Shown piece after piece: positions 44,755 to 52,215 of a stretch of 64,000 nucleotides of DNA; position 1 is the first letter of the stretch, and each line of letters starts with the position of its first letter. The stretch is taken from positions 1,136,322 through 1,200,321 of the forward strand of contig NZ_LMEX01000002.1 in assembly GCF_001426645.1 (NCBI RefSeq), in the 5' to 3' direction. A program made the position numbers and the translations under genes. The notes beneath the pieces were generated by a model, which saw only the letters and a program-made list of their open reading frames with translations, had not been told where the DNA came from and made no database searches. Source of the DNA: Rhodanobacter sp. Root480 (lineage in GTDB: Bacteria; Pseudomonadota; Gammaproteobacteria; Xanthomonadales; Rhodanobacteraceae).

Positions 44755-45456
44755 ATGCCGACCGATCTGCCACCCGTCAAACGCATCCGCTGGAGCCGCG
44801 CCTGGCGCATCGTGCCCAGCCGTTTTCCGCCGGTAGGCGTGTACGACCGCATCGCCGACCCGGCTGATATCGATGCGCTGTTCGCGATCGAGGCGCTGAC
44901 CAATCCGCGCCTGCGCGAGGAGGCCGACGCGTTGAAGCTGGTGCCCAGGGAGCGGCGCCTCAGCGGCCCGGGCGCCACCCCGGTGATGGCCGCGTTCACC
45001 CATCTCAATCCCGAAGGCAGCCGGTTTTCCGATGGCACCTGGGGCGTGTTCTATGCCGCCCACAGCGTGGCCACGGCGGTGGAGGAAACCGTCTATCACC
45101 GCGAACGCTTCCTGGCCGCCACCGCCCAGCCCGCCGCCGACATCCAGATGCGCTGTTATCGCACCAGCGTGGACGGCAAGCTGTATGACCTGCGGGGTGG
45201 CTGGGCCGCAGCGCAGGCGCCGGACAGCTACGCGGCCAGCGTGGCGCTGGCCCGCGAGCTGCGGGCCGCGGGTGCCAATGGCGTGGTCTATGACAGCGCG
45301 CGCGACAGCGGCGGCGAATGCCTGGCCGCGTTCTACCCCGATGTGGTGGCGCCCTGCGTGCAGGCGCAGCACCTGGTCTATCGCTGGGATGGCACCCGCA
45401 TCGCGCAGGTGCTGGAGGTGAGTGAAGTCAAACGGTCGAGCCTGGACAAACCGTAG
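44755..45456 (+). CDS. RES-domain toxin
   Basis: This 233-residue protein has the RES domain (named for conserved Arg, Glu, Ser): here Arg90 in GSRFSDGTWGVFYAAH, Tyr100 and Glu110 in VATAVEETVYHRERF. RES toxins of the MbcT/ParT families act on NAD+ by phosphorolysis, hydrolysis or ADP-ribosyl transfer, stopping growth when unopposed. It follows the Xre/ParS antitoxin in the usual order. The ATG at 44755 follows a CTGGAG site; a longer in-frame start at 44701 lies inside the hairpin and is unlikely. Confidence 0.87.
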   Translation: MPTDLPPVKRIRWSRAWRIVPSRFPPVGVYDRIADPADIDALFAIEALTNPRLREEADALKLVPRERRLSGPGATPVMAAFTHLNPEGSRFSDGTWGVFYAAHSVATAVEETVYHRERFLAATAQPAADIQMRCYRTSVDGKLYDLRGGWAAAQAPDSYAASVALARELRAAGANGVVYDSARDSGGECLAAFYPDVVAPCVQAQHLVYRWDGTRIAQVLEVSEVKRSSLDKP

Positions 45457-45493
45457 GGCCGACTCGCCGCCTTCCGGGCGCAGGCCCGGCTGG

Positions 45494-45706
45494 CTACAGC
45501 TTGTCGAATTCCCGCTTCAGGTCGTAACCCTTGTCGGTGACGATGCGCTCCAGTGTCTGTACGCGCTGCTCCAGCGTGTTCATGCGCGCCTGGTATTGCG
45601 GATCTTCGCGCGGCTGGGTGTGCTTGAAGCGCAGGTGGTCGCGGAAGATGCGCGCGCCGAGGACGACGATGATGATGCAGAGGATGAAAAATTGACCGTT
45701 GTCCAT
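45494..45706 (-). CDS. Small PspB-like membrane protein at the end of the psp operon
   Basis: This 70-residue protein has one N-terminal membrane helix (NGQFFILCIIIVVLGARIF) and a cytoplasmic coiled coil (ARMNTLEQRVQTLERIVTD) ending YDLKREFDKL. The helix-plus-coil design resembles PspB, while the end resembles the C-terminal tail of PspC proteins. It lies 9 bases after the second pspC-like gene and is probably the last gene of the phage-shock operon. Its exact role is unknown. Confidence 0.78.
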   Translation of the reverse strand: MDNGQFFILCIIIVVLGARIFRDHLRFKHTQPREDPQYQARMNTLEQRVQTLERIVTDKGYDLKREFDKL

Positions 45707-45715
45707 CGTTGATTC

Positions 45716-46108
45716 CTAGGATTCCAGATCGCGAAACTGGCGATCGAGGTCGTATCGACTCGAGGTGACGTAGCCTTCCATGTGCTGCAGTTTCATGTCC
45801 AGCTCGCGGAAGCGGTGGCGCACGTCGCGAAAGGTGTCGCCCGCCGAGCGCCGCACGCTGCGCCAGTACTCCTCGTCGGCGTCCCAGTCGTAGAGTGCCT
45901 CCGGCTTGGTCGGCAGCACGAAGCCCAGCACCAGGTACGCCGCCAGCGTCACCACGTTGAACCACAGCAGCGCGACGATCGCCAGGCCCCGCACGAGGGT
46001 GACGTTCCAGCCGAAGTAATCGGCCAGGCCCGCGCACACGCCCATCAGCTTGCCGTGGCCTGGGTCACGATAGAAGCGCTGCGCGCGCCAGTTGCCGTCG
46101 TGTCTCAT
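45716..46108 (-). CDS. pspC: PspC-domain envelope-stress protein (second copy, with PspC-type tail)
   Basis: This 130-residue protein has the PspC domain (KLMGVCAGLADYFGWNVTLVRG, then a membrane helix) and a cytoplasmic coiled-coil tail ending MEGYVTSSRYDLDRQFRDLE, similar in form to the tail of Escherichia coli PspC. It is probably the functional PspC of the operon. Its start overlaps the stop of the upstream PspC-domain gene by four bases (ATGA), indicating coupled translation. Confidence 0.87.
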   Translation of the reverse strand: MRHDGNWRAQRFYRDPGHGKLMGVCAGLADYFGWNVTLVRGLAIVALLWFNVVTLAAYLVLGFVLPTKPEALYDWDADEEYWRSVRRSAGDTFRDVRHRFRELDMKLQHMEGYVTSSRYDLDRQFRDLES

Positions 46109-46380
46109 GGCTCGGCCCGGTGGCGTGGCTGCCAGCAGCTGCGCTCGTCGCCGCGGCCGCAATAGCGCAGCGGCCGCTGCGGCATGACCATCGCGGCGAC
46201 CACGTAGGCCACCACGGTGGACATCGGGAAGCACCAGAGCAGCACCAGCGCCGCGATGCGGGTCAGCCATGCCGGCCAGCCGAAACCCTCCGCGATGCCC
46301 GCGCACACGCCAAAGATCAGGCCGCGTTCGGAATCGCGATAGAGCCGGCGCCGATGATAGTCGTCCGTTGAACCGTTCAT
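46105..46380 (-). CDS. Short PspC-domain protein (first copy)
   Basis: This 91-residue PspC-domain protein (LYRDSERGLIFGVCAGIAEG, then a helix of about 25 residues) ends soon after the membrane segment with a basic, Trp/Cys-containing tail (ERSCWQPRHRAEP) and lacks the coiled-coil tail found in the next gene. It overlaps pspB at its start and the second pspC at its stop. The two copies look like a tandem duplication followed by loss of the tail in this one. Confidence 0.85.
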   Translation of the reverse strand: MNGSTDDYHRRRLYRDSERGLIFGVCAGIAEGFGWPAWLTRIAALVLLWCFPMSTVVAYVVAAMVMPQRPLRYCGRGDERSCWQPRHRAEP

Positions 46381-46598
46381 GCCTTGTCTCTCCAGTTGGG
46401 TACTTCGGTATCCAGGATGGTCTCCAGCGTCTTCACGCGGCCCTCCATCCGGTTGGCGAGCTGCCACAGATCCGACAGCATTTTTTCGTCTTCGCGGGTC
46501 AGGCACTGGGCGCGTCGGCGCTGGGTCGTGTAGTGCAGGATCAGCCACAGCGGCGCGACGAAAATGCAGAACATGGCGAAGATGGCGGTAACGTCCAT
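46377..46598 (-). CDS. pspB: Phage-shock protein B
   Basis: This 73-residue protein has an N-terminal membrane helix (MFCIFVAPLWLILHYTTQRR) and a cytoplasmic coiled coil ending VKTLETILDTEVPNWRDKA, very close to the PspB C-terminal pattern LESILDAEHPNWRDR. With PspC it senses inner-membrane stress and draws PspA away from PspF. Its stop overlaps the next start by four bases. Confidence 0.93.
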   Translation of the reverse strand: MDVTAIFAMFCIFVAPLWLILHYTTQRRRAQCLTREDEKMLSDLWQLANRMEGRVKTLETILDTEVPNWRDKA

Positions 46599-46604
46599 GT
46601 CGCG

Positions 46605-47285
46605 TTACTCCTTGGCGGCTGCTGTCTCCGAGCCCATCCGTTCCTTCAGCGCGGCCAGTTCGGCCTCGACGTGGTCGTTGGTTTCCAGGTCGGCGAATTC
46701 GCGGTCAAGGTCGCGCTGCTTGCCCAGGTCGTAGGCTTCGACGCGGCCTTCCATGTGCTCCAACTTGCGCTCGTAATGCTCGACGCGGCCCAGCGCGTTG
46801 TTGATGCGTTCGTCATGGGTGCGGCTGCGCGCTTTCAGGCGGTTGGCCGCCGTGTGGTGGCGCAGCTCGAACGATTTCTGCCGATGCTTGGCATCGGCCA
46901 GCTTGCCCTGCAGCGCGGCGATGTCGTCATTGAGCTTGGCCAGGCCCAGCTCGACTTCGTGGCATTGCCCCTGCAGCGCCTCGCGCGCCGTGTCCGTGTG
47001 TTTCTTCTCGACCAGCGCGGCCTTGGCCAGGTCATCGCGACCCTTGTTGATGGCCAGCTCGGCGCGGCGCTGCCACTCGTCGGACTCGCGCCGGGCGTAT
47101 TCCACGCGCCGCTCCAGTTCCTTGCGGTCGGCGATGGCGCGCGCCGCGGCGGAGCGCACCTCCACCAGCGTGTCCTCCATCTCCTGGATGATCAGCCGCA
47201 CCACCTTTTCCGGTTCTTCGGCCTTGTCCAGCATCGCGTTGATGTTGGAGTTGATGATGTCGCTCATTCTCGAAAAAACGCCCAT
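46605..47285 (-). CDS. pspA: Phage-shock protein A
   Basis: PspA (226 residues) is a coiled-coil ESCRT-III-like protein that binds stressed inner membrane and, when idle, inhibits PspF. It starts MGVFSRMSDIINSNINAMLD, the amphipathic membrane-binding helix, followed by long helices and the conserved end region (HMEGRVEAYDLGKQRDLDRE). It is the first gene of the psp operon, behind a sigma-54 promoter and divergent from pspF, the classical arrangement. Confidence 0.96.
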   Translation of the reverse strand: MGVFSRMSDIINSNINAMLDKAEEPEKVVRLIIQEMEDTLVEVRSAAARAIADRKELERRVEYARRESDEWQRRAELAINKGRDDLAKAALVEKKHTDTAREALQGQCHEVELGLAKLNDDIAALQGKLADAKHRQKSFELRHHTAANRLKARSRTHDERINNALGRVEHYERKLEHMEGRVEAYDLGKQRDLDREFADLETNDHVEAELAALKERMGSETAAAKE

Positions 47286-47328
47286 GTCTGCTTGCCTCGT
47301 GATGGTGAAGGGGCCACGAAGTGTCTAG

Positions 47329-47344
47329 AGCACGGGTCGTGCCA
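47329..47344 (-). promoter_or_regulatory. Sigma-54 promoter of the psp operon
   Basis: Read on the minus strand, TGGCACGACCCGTGCT matches the sigma-54 consensus TGGCACRNNNNTTGCW at every position but one, with GG and GC at the required spacing. It lies 44 bases before the pspA ATG, so the leader would be about 32 bases. PspF, encoded divergently, is the expected activator. Confidence 0.8.
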
Positions 47345-47509
47345 AACCGGCGCGTGCGTTCAAGTCATTGATAGATGGAAACTTGTGGCTTCGAGGCTGA
47401 AAGTGGGCGTCATCTGGGTCGGTTCTATCGACCGATATATGGTTATATTCACTAATACTGAGCGAAAACGAACCATCAGGCCGCGCTGCCTCGCTTCGAG
47501 TGATGCCCC

Positions 47510-48553
47510 ATGCCAGATCCGCGTCCATCGGGTACCGAAACCACCGCCATGCTGGGCGAGTCCACGGCGTTCCTGGACTTGCTGGAACACACCTCGCGGG
47601 TGGCGGCGGTGAACAAGCCGGTGCTGGTGATCGGCGAGCGCGGCACCGGCAAGGAGTTGATCGCGGCGCGGCTGCATTACCTGTCGTCGCGCTGGGAGGC
47701 GCCGCTGGTGAAGCTCAACTGCGCGACTTTGACCGAGGCGTTGCTTGAAACCGAGCTGTTCGGCCATGAGGCGGGCGCATTCACCGGCGCCAGCCGCCGC
47801 CACATCGGCCGCTTCGAGCAGGCCCACGGCGGCACGCTGTTTCTCGACGAGCTGGCCACGGTTTCCCTGCGCGTGCAGGAAAAGATCCTGCGCGCCGTCG
47901 AGTACGGCCAGTTCGAACGCGTCGGCGGCAGCGAGACGCTGAGCGTGGACGTGCGCATCGTGGGCGCCACCAACGGCGACCTGCCCGCCGCCGTGCGCGC
48001 CGGAACGTTTCGCGCCGACCTGCTCGACCGGCTGGCGTTCGACGTGCTGACGGTGCCTCCGCTGCGCGCACGCACGGGCGATGTGATGCAGCTGGCCGAG
48101 CATTTCGCTGTCAACATCAGCCGCGAGCTGGGGCGGGACCTGTTCGCCGGCTTCAGCGAATCCGCCCGCGCCGCGCTGGTGCGCTACCCGTGGCCGGGCA
48201 ATGTGCGTGAGCTGAAGAACGTGGTCGAGCGATCCGTGCACCGCACGCCGGCCGACGAGCCGGTCGACACCATCGTTTTCGATCCCTTCGCTTCCGCGTT
48301 CCGGCCAGCGGTCGAAACCGCACCGGACGCGGAGCAGGGGACGCCGCCGGAACAGGCCTCGATCCGGCTTCCCTGCGATATCAAGACGGAATTGGCGCGC
48401 CTGGAAATCGATCTGGTCCAGCGCGCGCTGGTCGAAGCGCGCCACAACCAGGTCGAGGCCGCGCCGCTGCTGGGACTCGGCTACCACCAGTTGCGCGCGT
48501 TGCTGCGCAAGCACGGTATGGTGAAATCGCGCCGTCGGCGCGAGGGTCCGTAA
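47510..48553 (+). CDS. pspF: Sigma-54-dependent activator PspF
   Basis: PspF (347 residues) drives the psp operon. It has no N-terminal receiver; the AAA+ domain begins almost at once with Walker A GERGTGKE (42-49), then the sigma-54-contact loop GAFTGA (89-94), Walker B GGTLFLDELATV and the arginine-containing PWPGNVRELKNVVERSV. A C-terminal FIS-type helix-turn-helix (VEAAPLLGLGYHQLRALLRK) binds upstream sites. PspA inhibits it directly in well-studied species. Transcribed divergently from pspA. Confidence 0.95.
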   Translation: MPDPRPSGTETTAMLGESTAFLDLLEHTSRVAAVNKPVLVIGERGTGKELIAARLHYLSSRWEAPLVKLNCATLTEALLETELFGHEAGAFTGASRRHIGRFEQAHGGTLFLDELATVSLRVQEKILRAVEYGQFERVGGSETLSVDVRIVGATNGDLPAAVRAGTFRADLLDRLAFDVLTVPPLRARTGDVMQLAEHFAVNISRELGRDLFAGFSESARAALVRYPWPGNVRELKNVVERSVHRTPADEPVDTIVFDPFASAFRPAVETAPDAEQGTPPEQASIRLPCDIKTELARLEIDLVQRALVEARHNQVEAAPLLGLGYHQLRALLRKHGMVKSRRRREGP

Positions 48554-48583
48554 AGCGGCCGTCTTGCGCTGGACGCCGGCGTA

Positions 48584-49471
48584 TCAGCTGTCCGCGTTGG
48601 TCGCCCAGCCCGCGCGATCGCCGCGGGTGAACACGCGGTCACCATCGAGTACGTCGCCGGCGGCGTGCGCGGGCGATTGGCGCAGCTTGGTGTAGATCGG
48701 CGTGAAGTCCGGGCGGGTGGCGTCGAACAGCTGCTCGAAGTTCTCGATCACGAAATAAGTTTGCTGGTAGGTGTCGATGCGGTAGCGCGTGTTCATCACC
48801 CGCTCGATGTCGAAACCGATGCGGTTTGGCGAGGGCGAGTCCAGGCTGTAGACCGACTCGCCCTTGGAGCTGACGATGCCGGCGCCGTAGATGCGCATGC
48901 CGTCGGCGGTGCGGATCAGGCCGAACTCCACCGTGTACCAGTACAACCGGGTGAGGTTCATCAGCGCCTCGGGGCCGATCTTGAACGCCTTCATGCCGCC
49001 GCGGCCGTAGGCCTGCATGTAGTCGGCGAACACCGGGTTCAGCAGCAGCGGCACGTGGCCGAACAGGTCGTGGAACAGGTCCGGCTCGCTGAGGTAATCG
49101 AGCTGGTCGGGTTTCCTGATCCACCAGCTGACCGGAAAGCGGCGGTTGGCCAGGTGATCAAAAAAAACCTCATCCGGCAGCAGGCCTTCCACCGCCACCA
49201 CCTGCCAGCCGGTGGCCGCGCCCAGCACGGTGTTGAGCTCGGCGAACTTCGGGATGCCGCCGTCACCCAGACCGAAGCGCTCCACGCCGTCGAGGAATTC
49301 CTGGCAGGCGCGGCCGCGCAACAAGTCGCGCTGTCGTTGGAACAACGTGTCCCATACCGCATGCTCGCTGGGGCTGTAGCTCGCCCACGGCTGCTCCACC
49401 ACGCCGGTGGCGTAGACCGGCACGTAGCCACGGTCGGTCTGCTGGTGTTCGATCTTGCGGGGTGTGTTCAT
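48584..49471 (-). CDS. phhA: Phenylalanine 4-monooxygenase
   Basis: PhhA hydroxylates phenylalanine to tyrosine using tetrahydropterin and iron. The 295-residue protein has iron ligands His134 and His139 in HDLFGHVPLL and Glu182 in YWYTVEFGLI, plus the bacterial single-domain length. The ATG at 49471 is chosen over one 6 bases upstream because AGGA is correctly spaced for it. The recycling enzyme phhB is not adjacent. It diverges from an Lrp/AsnC-type regulator gene, which probably controls it. Confidence 0.95.
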   Translation of the reverse strand: MNTPRKIEHQQTDRGYVPVYATGVVEQPWASYSPSEHAVWDTLFQRQRDLLRGRACQEFLDGVERFGLGDGGIPKFAELNTVLGAATGWQVVAVEGLLPDEVFFDHLANRRFPVSWWIRKPDQLDYLSEPDLFHDLFGHVPLLLNPVFADYMQAYGRGGMKAFKIGPEALMNLTRLYWYTVEFGLIRTADGMRIYGAGIVSSKGESVYSLDSPSPNRIGFDIERVMNTRYRIDTYQQTYFVIENFEQLFDATRPDFTPIYTKLRQSPAHAAGDVLDGDRVFTRGDRAGWATNADS

Positions 49472-49607
49472 GGCCATTCCTGCGTTGGCGGAGCCTCCCG
49501 ACAGCTTATCGACGATCCTCAGCACGAAGATTGCTTTCTTGCAGATACGGACCCGTAACACGCCATATAATTGCGCCAGTTGCCGAAAGCTTCGATGAAG
49601 GTTGTGT

Positions 49608-50087
49608 ATGAACACGCTTGACCGCACGGACCTGCGCATGCTCGCCGTGCTGCAGGGCGAGGGCCGCATCACCAATGCCGAGCTGGCCGAACGCGTCAGC
49701 CTGTCGCCGTCGGCGTGCCTGCGCCGGCTGCAGCGGCTGGAGGCCGATCACGTCATCAGCGGGTACGCGGCGCAAGTCGACCCCCAGGCCGTGGGGCTGG
49801 GTTTGCAGGCCTTCGTGCGGGTGCAGTTGAGCAAACACGAGAGCACGGTGGTCGAAGGTTTCGTTGAGCGCGTCAACGCCTGGGATGAGGTGGTCGCCTG
49901 CCACGCGCTGACCGGCGCGATGGACTACCTGCTGCATGTGTACGTGGCGGATCTGGCGGACTTCTCGCGCTTCCTGCTCGACCACCTGTTGAATGCGTCG
50001 GGCGTGGCCGACGTGAATTCCAGCTTCGTGCTGCGCACGGTGAAGCGTTCGCCCTCGCTGCCGCTGGCGCATCTGGGCGGGCAGTAG
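49608..50087 (+). CDS. Lrp/AsnC-family transcriptional regulator
   Basis: This 159-residue regulator has the N-terminal helix-turn-helix (LDRTDLRMLAVLQGEGRITN, LAERVSLSPSACLRRLQRLE) and the C-terminal RAM domain (VACHALTGAMDYLLHVYVAD). It is divergent from phhA across 136 bases, so regulation of phenylalanine or tyrosine metabolism is likely; the effector is probably an aromatic amino acid. A REP-like palindrome follows its stop. Confidence 0.9.
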   Translation: MNTLDRTDLRMLAVLQGEGRITNAELAERVSLSPSACLRRLQRLEADHVISGYAAQVDPQAVGLGLQAFVRVQLSKHESTVVEGFVERVNAWDEVVACHALTGAMDYLLHVYVADLADFSRFLLDHLLNASGVADVNSSFVLRTVKRSPSLPLAHLGGQ

Positions 50088-50093
50088 CGCCCC

Positions 50094-50174
50094 TGCAGGA
50101 GCGGCTTCAGCCGCGATGCTCTTGTTTGTGGCCGCCTGGAACAAAAGGCGTCGCGGCTGAAACCGCTCCTACAG
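50094..50174. repeat. REP pair of the GGAGCGGCTTCAGCCGC type
   Basis: The unit TGCAGGAGCGGCTTCAGCCG (from 50094) and its inverted partner ending CGGCTGAAACCGCTCCTACA (to about 50173) enclose about 28 bases. Each arm is itself a palindrome. This matches the general form of extragenic palindromes in Pseudomonas and Xanthomonadales, mobilised by RAYT transposases; none is encoded here. Confidence 0.8.
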
Positions 50175-50233
50175 AAAGGCAGGTTGACGCGGCGTTCCGC
50201 GCGGCGGCGAACTACCGTTAAACTGCTGCGCTC

Positions 50234-51031
50234 ATGAGCGACGCATCCCCCTCCGAACCACACGATCCGTTACGCCCGCTGCGTTATCTGTGGCGGGTGC
50301 CGCTGGTGCTGGTGCACATCGTGCTCGGCATCCTGCTGTGTGGCCTGCTGCTCAGCTGGACCCAGCAGGCGGTGATGAAGAACGGCCGCGAGCCGTTTCC
50401 CCACCGCATGATCCGGGCCTGGTCGGTGACGCTGCTGCGCATCTTCGGCATGCGCGCACGCCGCTTCGGCACGGCGCAGCGCGATCCGGTGCTGTTCGTG
50501 GCCAACCACACCTCGTGGATCGACATCACCATGCTGCACAGCCAGCGTGCCGCGTGTTTCGTGGCCAAGGCGGAGATCGCCAGCTGGCCGCTGATCGGCT
50601 GGCTGGCCGCCAGCGGCGGCACGATTTTCCATCGCCGGGGCAACAACCACTCGTTGTCGACGGTGATGCAGGTGATGGTCGACCGCCTGCGCGCGGGGCG
50701 TTCGGTGGCGGTGTTTCCGGAAGGCGGCACCGGCTACCACGGCGTGCTGAAGGTGTTCCATGCGCGCATCTTCCAGGCCGCGCTCGACGCCGACGTGACC
50801 GTGCAGCCGGTGGCCCTGCGCTTCGCCCGCAACGGCCGGCGGCTGCTCGATGCGGGCTTCCGCGAGCATGAGAGTTTCTTCAACAACATCGTGCGCCTGC
50901 TCGGCGAGGCGCCTATGGATGCGGAGATCCACTTCCTCACGCCGGTGCCCGCCACCCCCGACGCCCGCCGCCGCATGGCCGAGCTGTCACGCGAACGCAT
51001 CGCCGCCGCGCTGGAAGACCGCCAGGAATGA
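50234..51031 (+). CDS. 1-acyl-sn-glycerol-3-phosphate acyltransferase family protein
   Basis: This 265-residue membrane-associated protein has the PlsC-type acyltransferase motifs: NHTSWIDITML (the HX4D catalytic pair), FHRRGNNHSL (motif II) and VFPEGGTGYHGVLKVF (motif III). A hydrophobic N-terminal segment (about 22-45) anchors it. It probably acylates lysophosphatidic acid or a related lysolipid. The stop overlaps the next start by four bases, linking it to a YheT-like hydrolase. Confidence 0.88.
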   Translation: MSDASPSEPHDPLRPLRYLWRVPLVLVHIVLGILLCGLLLSWTQQAVMKNGREPFPHRMIRAWSVTLLRIFGMRARRFGTAQRDPVLFVANHTSWIDITMLHSQRAACFVAKAEIASWPLIGWLAASGGTIFHRRGNNHSLSTVMQVMVDRLRAGRSVAVFPEGGTGYHGVLKVFHARIFQAALDADVTVQPVALRFARNGRRLLDAGFREHESFFNNIVRLLGEAPMDAEIHFLTPVPATPDARRRMAELSRERIAAALEDRQE

Positions 51032-52038
51032 GCCTGCCGTACGGGAAGGATTTCCGTCCGCCCTGGCCGCTGCGCAGCGGCCACATCCAGACCATGCTTT
51101 CCTCCAGCGGTGTGCGTCGGCTGCTGCTGCCGGCAGCGGCCAAAACAGTGTCGCAGGGTGCCGAGCCGGTGGTGGTCGACGGCGGCAACGGCGTGCGCCT
51201 GTCCGGCGCGTATACCGCGCAAACCTCGCGCCCCGAGCCACGCGGCCTGGCAGTGCTGTTCCACGGCTGGGAAGGCAGCGTCGACTCGACCTATGTGCTG
51301 CAGACCGGCAGCCGCCTGCTGGCCGACGGCTGGGATATCTTCCGGCTCAATTTCCGCGACCACGGCGACAGCCACGGCCTCAACGAGGCGCTGTTCCATT
51401 CCTGCCAGCTGGACGAAGTGGTGCACGCGCTGGGCGACATCGCCCGCCGCTGGCCTGCGCGACCGCTGGTGCTGGCGGGGTTTTCGCTGGGCGGCAACTT
51501 CGCGCTGCGCGTGGCCATGCACACGTCGCTGGTGGGCATTCCGTTGAGCTACGTGCTGGCGGTGTGCCCGATCATCGACCCGGCGGTGGGATTGTTTTCG
51601 CTGGAAGAGTCGGCGCCCTGGTTCTACCAGGCCTACTTCATGCGCAAGTGGCGGCACTCCCTGCTGACCAAGCAGAAGGCGTTTCCCGAGCATCAGTACT
51701 TCGAGATGTCGGAGATGAAACAGCACCTGCGCGGGCTGACCGAGGCGCTGGTGTTGCGCCACACGGACTTCAAGTCGCTGCAGCAGTATCTGGATGGCTA
51801 TTCGGTGGCCGGCGACATCATGCAGGCGATGCAGATTCCCGCCACCATCCTCACCGCGCGCGACGATCCGGTGATCCCGGTGCGCAGTTTCGAGCAGCTG
51901 GAACTGCCGCCCAACATCGAACTGGACATCGCACCGTACGGCGGCCATTGCGGTTTCATCCGCGATTTCGGCATGACCAGTTTCACCGACGACTACATCG
52001 CGGGTCGGTTCAATGCGGTGGCGGATAGCCGGGAATAG
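51028..52038 (+). CDS. YheT-family alpha/beta hydrolase
   Basis: This 336-residue hydrolase has the N-terminal YheT pattern (FRPPWPLRSGHIQTML), oxyanion-region FHGWEGSVDSTY, nucleophile elbow AGFSLGGNFALR (Ser), acid in TARDDPVIPV (Asp) and the His in YGGHCGFI. The biochemical substrate is unknown; esterase or lipase activity is expected. Its last codons and stop lie in a G-rich repeat arm (from 52028), so the repeat has contributed the end of the coding sequence. Confidence 0.88.
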   Translation: MSLPYGKDFRPPWPLRSGHIQTMLSSSGVRRLLLPAAAKTVSQGAEPVVVDGGNGVRLSGAYTAQTSRPEPRGLAVLFHGWEGSVDSTYVLQTGSRLLADGWDIFRLNFRDHGDSHGLNEALFHSCQLDEVVHALGDIARRWPARPLVLAGFSLGGNFALRVAMHTSLVGIPLSYVLAVCPIIDPAVGLFSLEESAPWFYQAYFMRKWRHSLLTKQKAFPEHQYFEMSEMKQHLRGLTEALVLRHTDFKSLQQYLDGYSVAGDIMQAMQIPATILTARDDPVIPVRSFEQLELPPNIELDIAPYGGHCGFIRDFGMTSFTDDYIAGRFNAVADSRE

Positions 52039-52060
52039 GGAGCCGGGAATGGGGAATCGG
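52028..52060 (+). repeat. Single arm of the G-rich repeat family (overlaps gene end)
   Basis: A run of GGGAATR-type units (GGGAATAGGG, GGGAATGGGG, GGGAATCGG) begins inside the last codons of the YheT gene and includes its stop (52036-52038). No clear complementary arm follows within 150 bases; a different inverted repeat occupies that space. Confidence 0.75.
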
Positions 52061-52089
52061 AAATGCGCCGTTCCCCCTCACCGATCACC

Positions 52090-52170
52090 CTGAGCGTAGC
52101 TGCGCAGCAGCGGAGTCGAAGGGCGGTTTGCGGCGAGGCTTCGACTCCGCCGCTGCGCGGCTACGCTCAG
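52090..52170. repeat. Long inverted repeat with 32-base arms
   Basis: The left arm 52090-52121 and right arm 52139-52170 are complementary except at two positions, with a 17-base loop. The arm motif combines CTGAGCGTAGC and CGGAGTCGAAG. It lies between the convergent YheT and metY genes. It could be a bidirectional terminator or a non-autonomous mobile element. Confidence 0.85.
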
Positions 52171-52215
52171 CCCGAACGGGTCGGGATGGCAGGTTGATGA
52201 TTCAAAAAGCGCGGC

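Noticed and set aside
47416-47440. TCGGT...ACCGA as a PspF upstream activating site
   Set aside because: Arms are only 5 bp and no second copy is seen; too weak to annotate.
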